A stretch of 55,632 nucleotides of DNA from Triparma columacea (taxonomy: Eukaryota; Sar; Bolidophyceae; Parmales; Triparmaceae), in the NCBI GenBank assembly GCA_030267965.1, contig BRYA01001462.1:1-55632 (forward strand). Reading direction: 5' to 3'. Made by a program: the position numbers and the translations under genes. Below are positions 23,403-33,977 of the stretch, in pieces (position 1 is the stretch's first letter; each line of letters begins with the position of its first letter). The notes beneath the pieces were generated by a model. The model did not search any database. It saw only the letters and a list, made by a program, of their open reading frames with translations, and had not been told where the DNA came from.

Positions 23403-26400
23403 CTACACCGCCTCCGCACCTCTGACTTCCCCCCCATCTTCCTCTTTACCACCCCCTACCATAGCCCCCACTCCCACCCCAACAATCTCCATGTCCTTGA
23501 CCTCTTTCCAAACTTCCCTCTTCCTTCCCCCCTCCAATTCCCTCAAAAAGACCTCCCCAATGCCCTTCTTAAGCGCAGTCTCCACCAGCGCCTGCAGCTC
23601 AAACACGTCGTTCCAGCATATCGCCAGCCCCTCCCCCCCCTTTGGTTCCAAACTTTTCATAAGTCCCCATAATTCATTACACGTAATGTTCATCCTCCCC
23701 TCTCCACCCTTCGCGTCCCATCCCATGTTGATCCCCTCCTTCCACATCCTCCTAAACACGCCCAACCTCGTGCACTCGTCTCCGATCTGTCCTAGCATTC
23801 CCCTAACAGCCTCCAGCCACGCGTACTTATTAACGCCTTTCCTCAAAAGTGCGCAGCACGGATACACGCACATCCTGTACTTACAATTCTCCGGAAGGGC
23901 GTACGCAGGGTCCATGTAAACCCCGAAGTCCACCTTCTCACCGTCGACTAATAGCTCGGAAACGACGGGCCTGCCACCGGAGTCCTTACCTCTGCACATT
24001 TCTAACCAAAGTCTTCCCCTGAGATCATTCGCTGGATTATTCAATGTACTTGTCTCCTCCCCTCCTCCACCCTCAATGATTAAGGGGTCGTGGAATTCAT
24101 TGGAACTCGAATGATAACCGCCAGAGAGCTCACGACCTTCCTTGCAACGAGCTACAATGTACATGAACTCAACCTTACCCAGCCTGCGTGAGAAGTGAGA
24201 ATCACGGGAGTGGTTAGGTATTAAGTAGCGGGTTCGCTTCGCTCAACCTCAGGTCCCTGGCCATCACTATCTCATCCCGCCTTGTTCCTCTTCTTCTTCC
24301 TTCCTCGCCCTTAATTTGTTAGTCTCACCTGGGAACTTCCCAAGTGTGGTCGTACACGTCTCCCCCCAAGTCCCCTCCGTCCAGCGTGACGTCAAGCATA
24401 CCCTCCCCCGGGCAGATCCGAGCTCGACCGACGTAGGTCTTGAAAGCCGCCCTCTCGGCTGGGTTGAGGAGGTTTAACTTTATGACAGATGTAAACACAA
24501 CAGAAGGATGCCTGAGCTGGATTGAGCCCACGACCTCGATCTCCTTCTTCGCAGCCTCGGCTTCAACCTCGTCTCCCTTCTTCTTCTTCTTCTTCTTCTT
24601 CCCCTTCTTCTTCTTCCCCTCCTCCTCCCCCTCCTCTGCCAACAAAGGGTTCGAATTGTTCGCATGGTCGGGGCACCTGATCTCCACCTTGGTCCTCCAC
24701 TCACTCTTCCTATTATTATCGCCTCCCTCCGCCACCCTGTTCTCTAGCTCTTCCACGCCCACGTTCTTACCATCGATCGTAAGAGATTGAAGAGAAACTC
24801 CCCTCCTCCCCCTAATGTCAGCAACTACAGTCTCGCACTCACTCTTCCCCCTGATCTCTCCCTCTACGGTTTTCCTAAAGTAGCTCTCGTTGATAGTGAA
24901 CGTCAAAACGCCGCTCTCACGGTCCTGGAACCATCTCCTCCCTCTAACCTTGACCCCCTTCCCGTCGAGCTTAACGTCAGAAGCGTACATTGCATGGCCA
25001 GCGCTCGACTTCAAGCCAACCGCGTTCGACGCGTTCTTCGGTCCGCCGTCTATACGCATCTCTTGGTGTTTGACGAGCAGGCTTATCCCAACCTCACGAT
25101 CACGTTCCTTGGAAAGGTCGAGTCTCATAGCAACGCCCTCGTGGTGGCCGACGAACATCGTGCTCCTTTGAGCCCTAACACCATGCTCACGCACCATGCT
25201 CATCGTACCCTCGTGAGGCAAAGCAGCAACCTTGTTAGGGTTGAATATAACTCCATCAATAAAGGAGGATATTACCTTCTGAGATCGGTGTGCTTGACAA
25301 AGCGAGATCGCGTACGTACCGACAAAGTACTCCCAAGCGGAAGAAAGAGAGAGAGATAGAGAAGGGTCCTCGAGGTTGTACACTGTGGCGCTGGAGATTG
25401 GAGTGAAGGTGTACGTGAACTCGCACTGAGACGGAGACAGATTATATGTGTTAGCGTTTTAGATTTTTGCAAGAAGAAACAGAGGAACAAATATTTGCCC
25501 CACGCTCCTTACTCCTCCTTCCATCCCCTTTTCTCACCTTGTGGATCTCGTTAGACATGGTCCGAGCTCTTGCCCTCCCGCTCGTCCTCTTCGGAGACCT
25601 TTGTGGGCTCCCATTCGGGCTAGTGGCCGGATCGCTGAAGGACTCGCGAACATACGCGAGGTAAAGGAAGGCGACTTCTTCACCGATGACGTTCCCGTGC
25701 AGCTCCAACCTTCTCAGGCCTGCCAGTGACATGCTCTTCACAGCGCACCATCCGCCGGTAGCGTCGACGGAAGTGTTGGACACCCGGATGGAATGGAGCG
25801 TCGGGTGGATGAGAGCAAGTGACAGAACAGGAAGGAGGCCGGGGGTGTAAAGAGGGTTAGAGGAGAGGTTCAGAGAGGTGAGTCTGCACTCCTTCGATGC
25901 CGCAGCCCCCAGTCTCTTGGTCCCTCTCGCTCCAATGCTGTTCCACTCTGCGTTCAAATGGGCGACTTTCTCAATTACTAACTTGACGATTCCCTCGAAA
26001 CCCAAGTCTCCAACCAAGTTGTAAGATATATCGAGCTTCATGTCCCTGCATTTGGTGTTGCATGAATCTCCAAGAGCGACCATCGACTCGTCCCCAATTT
26101 TGTTCTTTGCAATGTTAAAGGATTTCAGGGCGTGCATGCCCTTAATCCCAGTGCATATTTGTACTCCCGCCTTTTCCCCCATGGAATTGCCCTCCAAGTT
26201 CAAGCTCGTCAGCCTCCGAAGGCTCCCCTTCATCCCCTCCGCGAGAAGGAGAGCGCCCGCGGGCCCGAGGGAGTTGTAAGACAAGTCGAGCAGCCGAACG
26301 TGGTTCAGAGACGACATTATGTCACATATCGGCTGAGAATGGTGTTGCGTGCGTGGACGGTTTCGCGTAAGTTTAGAGAATCTGCCTGGTGCTTTCCTGC

Positions 26401-27661
26401 TTGCTTTCATCCATCCTCACCTGCAGATCGTGTGATCGCAACTCAATCCTAGAAATATCACATTCATCCTTGGTCAAATTTAGTACGACTTTCTTGATCG
26501 GGTGCGTCCTCCTCCTGTCGCAGCTCGCTCTGTAGACCCCCGCTACCTTCACTGCCTCCTCGTCTCCGTTCAGCAGTTTCATGTCTGCCAGCTGCACACC
26601 ATAGTCGGTATTGCCGGCTTCCCCTTCCTCCTCGCTGCTCTCGTCAAAGAGTAAATCGTCAAGGTCAATGCCATCATTGTCCTGTGTCGCTCTGCTGTCA
26701 CTTGGGTGGCTAGTGAGTTTGCTGCTACGACGACCAGATTTAGGGGAATCGATTACTCCCTGCTCCTTGCGGCCATCGTCCATATCCTCGGGACCGAAAG
26801 AGCTCAACTGCCGAGTCAGTTGCCGAGGTAAGTGGGGGTGGCTCTTTTGAAAGTTAGTAGACTTACGCGTCTTGATTACATCCGTAGTTCCTTGCCTTGC
26901 AAAGAAAGTCGGCGGAAGCTGTGGGGATGAAGCAAAGGTTGCGTTAGGGATAATGTGAGGAAACCTCCTCGTTGCCAATCTTTCACTTCACGCTATGCCA
27001 TTCTCACCTTGCTCTTGGCCTCGCGGTGGTGGCTCTGATCGTCGGCCGCCTTCCTCAGCTGCGCCACCATATGCTTCGCCCCTGCAAGTGCGTTCTTCTT
27101 GCCGCTCGCTACCTCGTTGGATATGTACATCCCCAGCTCCACGTTCGGGTGATTGGCCTGCCATGACTTTGACGCTTCCTTCATAGTTTCGCCGTCCAGG
27201 AGGCAGGAAAATGTTTCCTGCAGCTGGGAGGCGATCTTAGAGGACTTAACGGCCTCGGTGAGGAGCTTGTGGACGTACGAGGAGCCGCGCAGAGCGGTCT
27301 GCGTCTTTATAACATGGGCTATACCCTCTATTGTGCGAGTGTTGAATCCCCGGTGCAGCCCCTGCGCAGTATAGATGTCAATCTTTAGCAGCTATGATGG
27401 CGAATTGAGGGTGAGCGTCACTGCGGCTGCATCGGAAAACGCTATCTCTCTCACCTGTCTGGAGGTCCTCGGCCTCCCCCAGTCAATCCCCAGGATCTCC
27501 TCCTTACTTTGAGTCTCTAACATATCGCACCTCCAGAACTGGGAAAGTTTCAGGTGAAGGGGGAGTTGCGACCGCTTGCGGCGCCAGGGTGGCGTAGAGG
27601 GACGAGCACTTGAGGGGGGTGCGTGATACGACTGTCCAGGACCAAGCCCAAATAGGTCCAT
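23403..27661 (-). CDS. Large leucine-rich repeat (RNI-like) protein, unknown function
   Basis: Six exons, 27661-27455, 27391-27008, 26918-26421, 26332-25538, 25425-24329 and 24183-23403, join in phase to 1,253 aa. Exons 1-3 encode a basic N terminus, a helical region (VHKLLTEAVKSSKIASQLQE) and an acidic linker (DLDDLLFDESSEEEGEAG). Exon 4 encodes RNI-type LRRs, for example VRLLDLSYNSLGPAGALLLA and LTSLNLEGNSMGEKAGVQIC, over about residues 370-560. Exon 5 has a long Lys-rich tract (GKKKKGKKKKKKKKGDE) between two segments I cannot place. Exon 6 encodes a Cys- and Trp-containing domain of unknown family. No signal peptide or membrane segment is visible. The frame and GTGAG/CAG sites support one gene, but exons 5-6 could belong to a second gene if a promoter lies near 25450. 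It is divergent from ARMC6. Confidence 0.78.
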
Positions 27662-27833
27662 GTTGAGATTTGGGGGGAGAGGAAGAGAGTGTGGCGGTCG
27701 ATCTTTATCCGAGCGGTGTTTGAGTGTGCAAGAGGGAGGAGGAGTTACACTGGAGTTGAGGGGAAAGGGTAACTCCCCGTGGACAGTTTACTTCAGATTT
27801 GAGGGCCTTTCAAAAAAAAACCAAGAAGGAAAT
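27662..27833. promoter_or_regulatory. Shared divergent promoter, LRR gene / ARMC6
   Basis: Only 172 bp separate the start codons of the two divergent genes, so this segment must contain both core promoters and 5' UTRs. It is purine-rich, with GGGGAGAGGAAGAGAG near 27673, and contains no obvious TATA box. Confidence 0.5.
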
Positions 27834-29689
27834 ATGAGTGGACTTTTACCAGCGCGTGTGTCGCAGGAGGCTTTTGATGAGGTAGTCAAGGTACGGAGGT
27901 GTTATTTTGGGGTTGAAGGGGCTGTGATTGGTGATTCTTAGTTTCAAAATCGGTGCTCCAATACGTGGGGGGGGTGGCAGGCCTAGCTACCAATGTATTA
28001 CTTTGTTTGGGGGGGGTCAGTATGTCGACGTTGCCCTCAAAGTGCTCTAACATCGTCCCAAAAACAACAACAGGAAAATATGGAGGATTTTGAGATGTCT
28101 CCTCCCGAGGCTGTGGAGGACGCAATTAAACAATTCAAAGTTCAGGGCGTGAACCTCGATAATTTAGATCTGAGCGTGCCGACTGATGAGAATAGGGCGG
28201 AAAGATCTAAGTTCATGGCTGCCACTGAGCTCTTGGACGGGGTGGTGGACAGCGACAGTGGGGACGTCAACCTCAAGACTTGTGGGCAGCCCGTGGAGGC
28301 TCTCAAGGATGCCCTGATGACGGTCAGCGAATTCTGCGGCCCCGATCACGCCAATGCCAAGATATACCGATCGCTTCTCGTCACCAATGCGGCCATCTAC
28401 ACCCTCATGTCCTTCCTAGGAGTGGAAGGGGACGGGAGTGTGGAGCTCTTGGAGGTAAGCGAGGAGCGACAGCGCTGCGTTAAGTGTTGGATGTCGATTT
28501 GATTTTTCTCACTCAACTCTTTTTCATGATTCGCCTCATTCATCGTGCGTAGGTCGTCGTAAAGTGCCTGAAGACTGTCATCAGGGAAAGCATGGAGCTG
28601 AGAGACGCTTTCATCGCGCAGGCGAGGTGCTGTACACTCCTCGAGGCCCATTCCAACAACGCCATTCTCGTCACCCACCTCCTGGCCCTCATCAAGGTCT
28701 CGTGCAAGGGAGTCGAGAACAACAAGGGCTACTTCATGAAGGCGGACGGGGCCAAGCGTGTGATGCAGGCAATGAAGACGTACGATGGTTCAGACCCCAA
28801 CGTCCTTGGAGAGGCCTGCTTCGTCGTAAATGTCATGTGCAAGTTCGACGACTTCCGCAAGGAGATGTCATCGGCTCACGAGAATGCCAAGACCTTCAAC
28901 CTGCTCGGCGTTATCCCGGCCCTCCTCAGAATCACGGACTACAGTCTCAAGGAAGAGAACACCCGCCTCGCTGTCGCTGCCATGAATGGAGTAAGGGTTC
29001 TCGCCGTGAATGACGAGATTGTGCAGAGCATCGTCGCCTGTGGCCTTCTCAAGAGGGTCAAGGTCATGCTCGACAAGTACCTCCCCGACCCCATGCTCTG
29101 CGCCGCGGCCATCGGCGTCTACCGTAACGTCTCCGGAAACGACGAGATCAAGACGACCCTGGTAAAGGACGGGTCCCTCGTGCAGATGCTCAAGGCCATG
29201 AAGGCCCACCAGGACAGCGTAAGCATAGCGGAGCACGGCTGCGGAGCTCTGGCTGCCATGGCGCTCAGGATTCCGGAAAATGTAGAAAAGATCATGCAGG
29301 AGGACGGGGCGGGGCACCTGGTCGTCGCTATGAAGAGGCACCCAAAAGCGGTTCTCGTGCAGAGGCAGGGCTGCCTCGCGATTAGGAACATCATCGCCCG
29401 AAACCAGGATTTCAAGGAGACCCTGTTGGAGCTCGGGATCGAGAAAGTTCTCAAGGACGCGGGCCGGTATCAGGGAGCCGTAGACGAGGCCTACGCCGCC
29501 CTGCGCGACCTTGGATTCGAGGCGAGCGTCACCAAGTTCGACGGGGACACTGGGAAGATTGTCAAGACGGAAATGTTCGGGGAGAAAAAGGCCAACTTCA
29601 ACAAAAGCACGCTGGCAAGCAATGAAATCGATCAGCGCATCGATGAAAATGCCAAGCCGGCAAATCAATGCGTCCGTGGGGGTTTTTAA
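27834..29689 (+). CDS. ARMC6: Armadillo repeat-containing protein 6 (ARMC6) homologue
   Basis: Three exons, 27834-27890, 28074-28454 and 28553-29689, join in phase to 524 aa (human ARMC6 is about 480-500). The N terminus matches the family: RVSQEAFDEVVK/ENMEDFEM then PPEAVEDAIKQFKVQGVNLD. Armadillo repeats fill the rest, with family-typical segments DEIVQSIVACGLLKRVKVML, GCGALAAMALRIPENVEKIM, HPKAVLVQRQGCLAIRNIIA and DEAYAALRDLGFEA near the C terminus. The protein is soluble and probably scaffolding; ARMC6 is conserved across eukaryotes without an assigned reaction. The first exon carries only 19 codons, and both introns begin with GTA. It converges on the fusion gene downstream with 75 bp between stop codons. 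Confidence 0.93.
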
Positions 29690-29764
29690 AGGACGAAGTG
29701 AAGACGAACGTGGATTGCAGAACAAAAAACTTATTTGGTGTTTTCCCACGGAAATTTGCGCGCT

Positions 29765-32700
29765 CTACTTCTTTTTGAGTGGCCTTTTCAGGTCGAAGCA
29801 AACTACGCTACGCTCTCCCCTGCTAAGCAATTCAAAGGCCTCCTGAGCCTCATCAAGTCCCACCACCTCGCCAATTAGCCTCTCGAGGGGAAGTTGCCCA
29901 ATTAATTTCCAAGATAAGTCGAATCGCCGCTTCTTCGTCCACCGCTGCTGCAACTTCGAGGGCAGCGTGGAGACTTGCGATGCGACCAACCTCTTCTTGC
30001 TCCTATGAAAGTTCATGCCAAGATGCAACGCAAGCTTGTCCTTTGAGTAGAGGCTGCCGATGACAATCCTCCCCCCGTCGCCCGTCCGATCTATTGCGGT
30101 CTGGAGGCCGGCTCCTACACCGCTGACCTCGATGCTTACGTCCAGGTTGTTGTCAAATTCAATTGTCGCCGGGCTCAGCACCATATTGGCCCCGAGGAAA
30201 GCAGATAGGGCCTGACGCTCGTCAATAAATTCAAAAGCAGTCACGTCAAACCTCTGGTGCGTGAGTATGGCAGTGACTAGCAGCCCGATGAGGCCCTGGC
30301 CGACCACACCGATTCTCTCCCCTGGGATAATCTCCGCATCATGGATGAGGGATACTGCGGTCTCAATGGATGGGAGGAAGATGGCGCGATAAGGATCGAT
30401 ACCTGGGGGGACCACAATGACCGACGACGCCTTGGTCGTGACTGTAGTGGAATGAGGAGAAAAGGAGAAAACGGTATCGTTGAGGAGGTGCTTCGAGTCC
30501 GAGCCAGCATCCGTCACTTTGCCCACAAGACAGTAGCCGTACGTGAGTGGGTAGGAAAACGAGGAGGAGGCCATCGACTCAATAGTGGAGTCGAGAGCCG
30601 CGTCGGTTTCCCCAATTTCATTATTGAAGATCTTCAACTCTGTCCCCGAGGATATTAGGGAGCAAATTGGAGATATTGTGATCTCATCAGGTTGAAGGGG
30701 GGGAAGGGGGGGGGGAAGAGGAACATGCGTGACTCGGTTTGGGCCTGTGAATTGGATCTCGTAGTGCGTCGTTGCAGTTGAGGCTCGTGTGCCTGTGTCA
30801 TCGTCACCAGTAACGCCCGTGAACTGCAGGGAGCCGCAGGAGAGATTGTGTTAGTGGGGGTAGCAGGAGGATCGAAGAGTGGGGGGGGAGCATGACAGGT
30901 CGCATGCATATTGTGAATTCTCACCTTTGCGAGAATATCCGTGTTGTACACCGTTATATCCTTCTCCTGAGAGCGCAACCTCGCGAGCCAATTCCGCATG
31001 CTGAAATTGCCTTCGATGAAGAGGGAGGATGTGGTGCTTCCGAAGAAGTAAAGCATGCAGTCATACATGTAAGGATGGAGCTTCCTTTTAATCTTCCACA
31101 CTGACGTCGACTGCGATAGTATTTTTGCGCCGAAACGGGTCAGGGATGACGTGAAGAGCGATGGCTCGAGGTTGTGCTTGTGATCAGTGGTAAGTGCGGT
31201 GTTGTACATCCTCATGGCATGGGTATCGCTCGGGATCGATAAGGAGGCATCGGGGGGAGAGGAGGGGGAGAGGAGGGTCATGCCTTTATAGGTTATTGGG
31301 AAGTACAGCAGGGTGGGGGAGGAGGAGGAGAGCAGCTTGAGGTCTCTGGCGAGCTGTGATGGGTGGTGAGCGAAGCGATCGGTGAGGGAAGAGAGAGGAA
31401 GCAGCAGAATGTCTTGTGTGTTAGTGGCATCGTCGTTGTGCGGCTTCTTCTGCTTTTTAGGAATGCTCACCTCGTCAGGATTAAAGAGGTCGGCAAAACA
31501 GCTTCCGACGATTAGGTGCACATTCTCCGTTGCGGCGGGGGGGGGGGCTTCGCGGAAGTCCTGCATGTGAAGATGAACAGTCACTGAGGAGGAGGGGGGG
31601 GGGGAGGGGGGGGGGGGAGAGAAGAAACGTGGGGTAAAGAGACGCTTCTTAGCGGCTGGGGCCAAGACCTCTTTGAAGAATGTGTAGGGGGGGGAGGATG
31701 AAACGGTGGTGAAGCCCATTTCGGAGAGGGATGAGAGAATTTCAGGGAGGAGCGTCGGGTTGGTCTCGAACGCATGATACTCCAGGGATTGGATAGAGGA
31801 GGAGGTGATGGAGGACGATAGCACCCCAACGGTGGGGTCGGTGAGACGACGGAGCATGTGGAGGAGCCCGCAGCCCAAGTCGACAACCTTGAGGTGGGTA
31901 TTGAAGGGAGGAGGGAGGGATAGGAGGGAGGACCTGAGGGAGTTGAAGGTGGCTGAGTTGATGGCAGCCTCGTCAATCACATTCTTGGACTTGAGGTAAA
32001 GGGAGTGATCGAATTTGAAGTCCGGGTCTATCGAGGATGTTGCGAGCAGCAGCGCACGGTGAAGAGTATCAGGCGGTCGGCCAACTACAATCGTTCGAGG
32101 GGAGGAGGAGTGAGAGGATGCTAAGAGCGACGAGCGAAATGACGTTGCGAAGGATGTTAGGTAAAGGAAGTGTATTGCATGGTCGGTCGTCTTGACCTAT
32201 ATTCCTTCCTATCTATACTCACCTATGCTGAGTATTTTTTCATTATCGTCTATTAAAATTGGAGACTGGGAGAGAGAGGAGGGGAGTGCATCGTAGAAGG
32301 AGGCGGAAGATTTCGTGAGGAAACCGTTCGAGGAAGAAGGCGTGATTATAGAGTCAAAGGTGGAGGAGGGGATCCCGAGATTCGACAAAACTTTCGAAAC
32401 GTGGGAGAGCGGAGAATTGGAAGCGATGTGGAGGGAGTAGAGGGGGGAAGAAGAGAGAGCGGAGAGGAGCCGAAGCACCGGTGGACTGGAATATCCGGTT
32501 GAGGAGGAGGAGTGAGAGAGAGGGGGAAGCAAATCAGAGTAAGTCGAAGGAGGAAGGTCATAAACTTGGTCATAGAAGAGGTCCAGTTGCTCAGGCGTAA
32601 GTGATTGCGTGGCTGTCAATCCGTCAATCGTCGAGCCATATGTATGGTGCAACTCATCAGCATCCTTCGGGCTGAGATTATAATTCTTGAGGGTATGCTT

Positions 32701-32853
32701 ATGGATATGTCGAACTATTTCCTTCTCGACTGTGGGATTTCGGTAGATCGTGTTATCACAGTCTATACAGATGACATTTTGGGTGGGATGAGCAGGGGAA
32801 ACAGAGGAAATTCCAAGAAAAAAGAGGGCAAAGCTACCGACACCTCCGACCAT
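29765..32853 (-). CDS. Three-domain fusion: HAD phosphatase - methyltransferase-like - MDR dehydrogenase
   Basis: Four exons, 32853-32223, 32084-31471, 31353-30925 and 30823-29765, join in phase to 910 aa. A possible signal/targeting segment (MVGGVGSFALFFLGISSVSP) precedes a HAD domain of the pyrimidine-5'-nucleotidase (SDT1-like) type: VICIDCDNTIYRNP with Asp31/Asp33, HHTYGSTIDGL, and the late motif ILIDDNEK. Residues about 240-560 form a Rossmann methyltransferase-like domain with HLKVVDLGCGLLHML and LIVGSCFADLFNPDELARDL. Residues about 590-910 are a medium-chain dehydrogenase: SLISSGTELKIF, GYCLVGKV and the dinucleotide motif GVVGQGLIGLL. The usual Zn-ligand motif GHE is GYC here and no catalytic Cys appears at the usual GICGTD position, so it is probably a Zn-independent MDR. 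Substrates are unknown. The fusion implies consecutive steps on one metabolite, which is inference. Confidence 0.8.
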
Positions 32854-33670
32854 TTTATTATCCACGCCTTTTCAGTGAAAGAAGAAGATATCACTGTACT
32901 AATTGGTCCCCCCAGAATAGCGTCTAAAGTCACAAAAGACGTTGTTTCACGGCTGTAACAAGTGCTGGGCCCCAGATCTCTTTTTGATAATTTTTTCATA
33001 CTTTTTCAAAACTCTTCTAATCTCTTTGTCATTCACTTAATATCTTTATATTATTTATCGCAACATTTAAATTGATTTTAAAAAATTACAAAAGGTTATA
33101 TAGGAAAATATTCAACACGTGAGAAATTGAAAATACTTATTTATATCTTATAAAATATGTAACAATCAATCATACAATTTAAAAGGTAATTTGATCTCTT
33201 AAGTATATATTCGATACATTTGGTAAAATCAAAAAACTTTACCTATCCAAACAAGTTTTATTTTATATGATCTTTTTAGATTTGATTATTCTCAATTCAA
33301 CCAAATTTTAAACGAGGAGTATTTTTTTTGGTGGTTCTCGTGAATCGTCTCGTGATCGCGCAGGAGGCAGAGGCGCAGTCCGACGCAGGCGACGAGATGG
33401 ATGAGTGAGCAGAGAGCGTCTAGTGAGAGCGGGTGCGTGGCTGGGTGGGAGGATGTTGCTTAATTGAACCTTCAACGAAATGGGCTCCGTTGCTTAATGC
33501 CCAGAGATGACTGTAGCAGTAACTATTCCCGATGCTTGTTTGATGGAGGTGGTAACGATAGTCGATTGCAATAAACAAGTATAATACTGTATGTTTTCTG
33601 AAACCAATAATCTGATCTTGCCTTGGTTCAGCCAGGTGAGTTGTCCTAAATACAGCCATTGCTGTAACTC

Positions 33671-33754
<84 letters not shown>

Positions 33755-33977
33755 GTGCACAATTACGTTGTTTTCCCCGAGCGTAATTCCCAGGATTTCC
33801 GCGTATCTTAGTTCCGTAAAACACAATCATACGCGTAATCGTTTTTAACGTCGGACATTCCCTTAATGTCGTGCGACGATACCCAATAAGAGGGACCACA
33901 GCAGTGACCCTCTTAACGTCAGATACGTTACCTTCGTTCGTTACGGTGAACAACCGTCCGACGTGATTAACAGGATG
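32854..33977. other. AT-rich intergenic island
   Basis: No coding region was recognised. Positions 32990-33320 are strikingly AT-rich (only occasional G/C) compared with flanking genes. A (CT)37 tract lies at 33675-33748. Positions 33848-33856 (ACGTCGGAC) and 33956-33964 (GTCCGACGT) form a 9-bp inverted repeat about 100 bp apart, too short to call a mobile element. The segment holds the promoter of the fusion gene and the 3' flank of the DUF285 gene. Confidence 0.6.
33675..33748. repeat. (CT)37 dinucleotide microsatellite
   Basis: An uninterrupted CT run of 74 bp on the plus strand (GA on the minus strand), in the intergenic region downstream of the DUF285 gene. Its length is a likely polymorphic marker. 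Confidence 0.98.

Noticed and set aside
30655..32865. Reading the HAD, methyltransferase and MDR regions as three separate genes
   Set aside because: The MDR frame begins without an ATG and its natural N-terminal motif continues upstream across a CTGCAG acceptor. The HAD exon ends at GTGAGT in a phase matched by the next exon. One gene is the simplest reading.
33848..33964. Possible MITE bounded by a 9-bp inverted repeat
   Set aside because: The inverted repeat is short, no target-site duplication is evident and no second copy of the interior occurs in the window.
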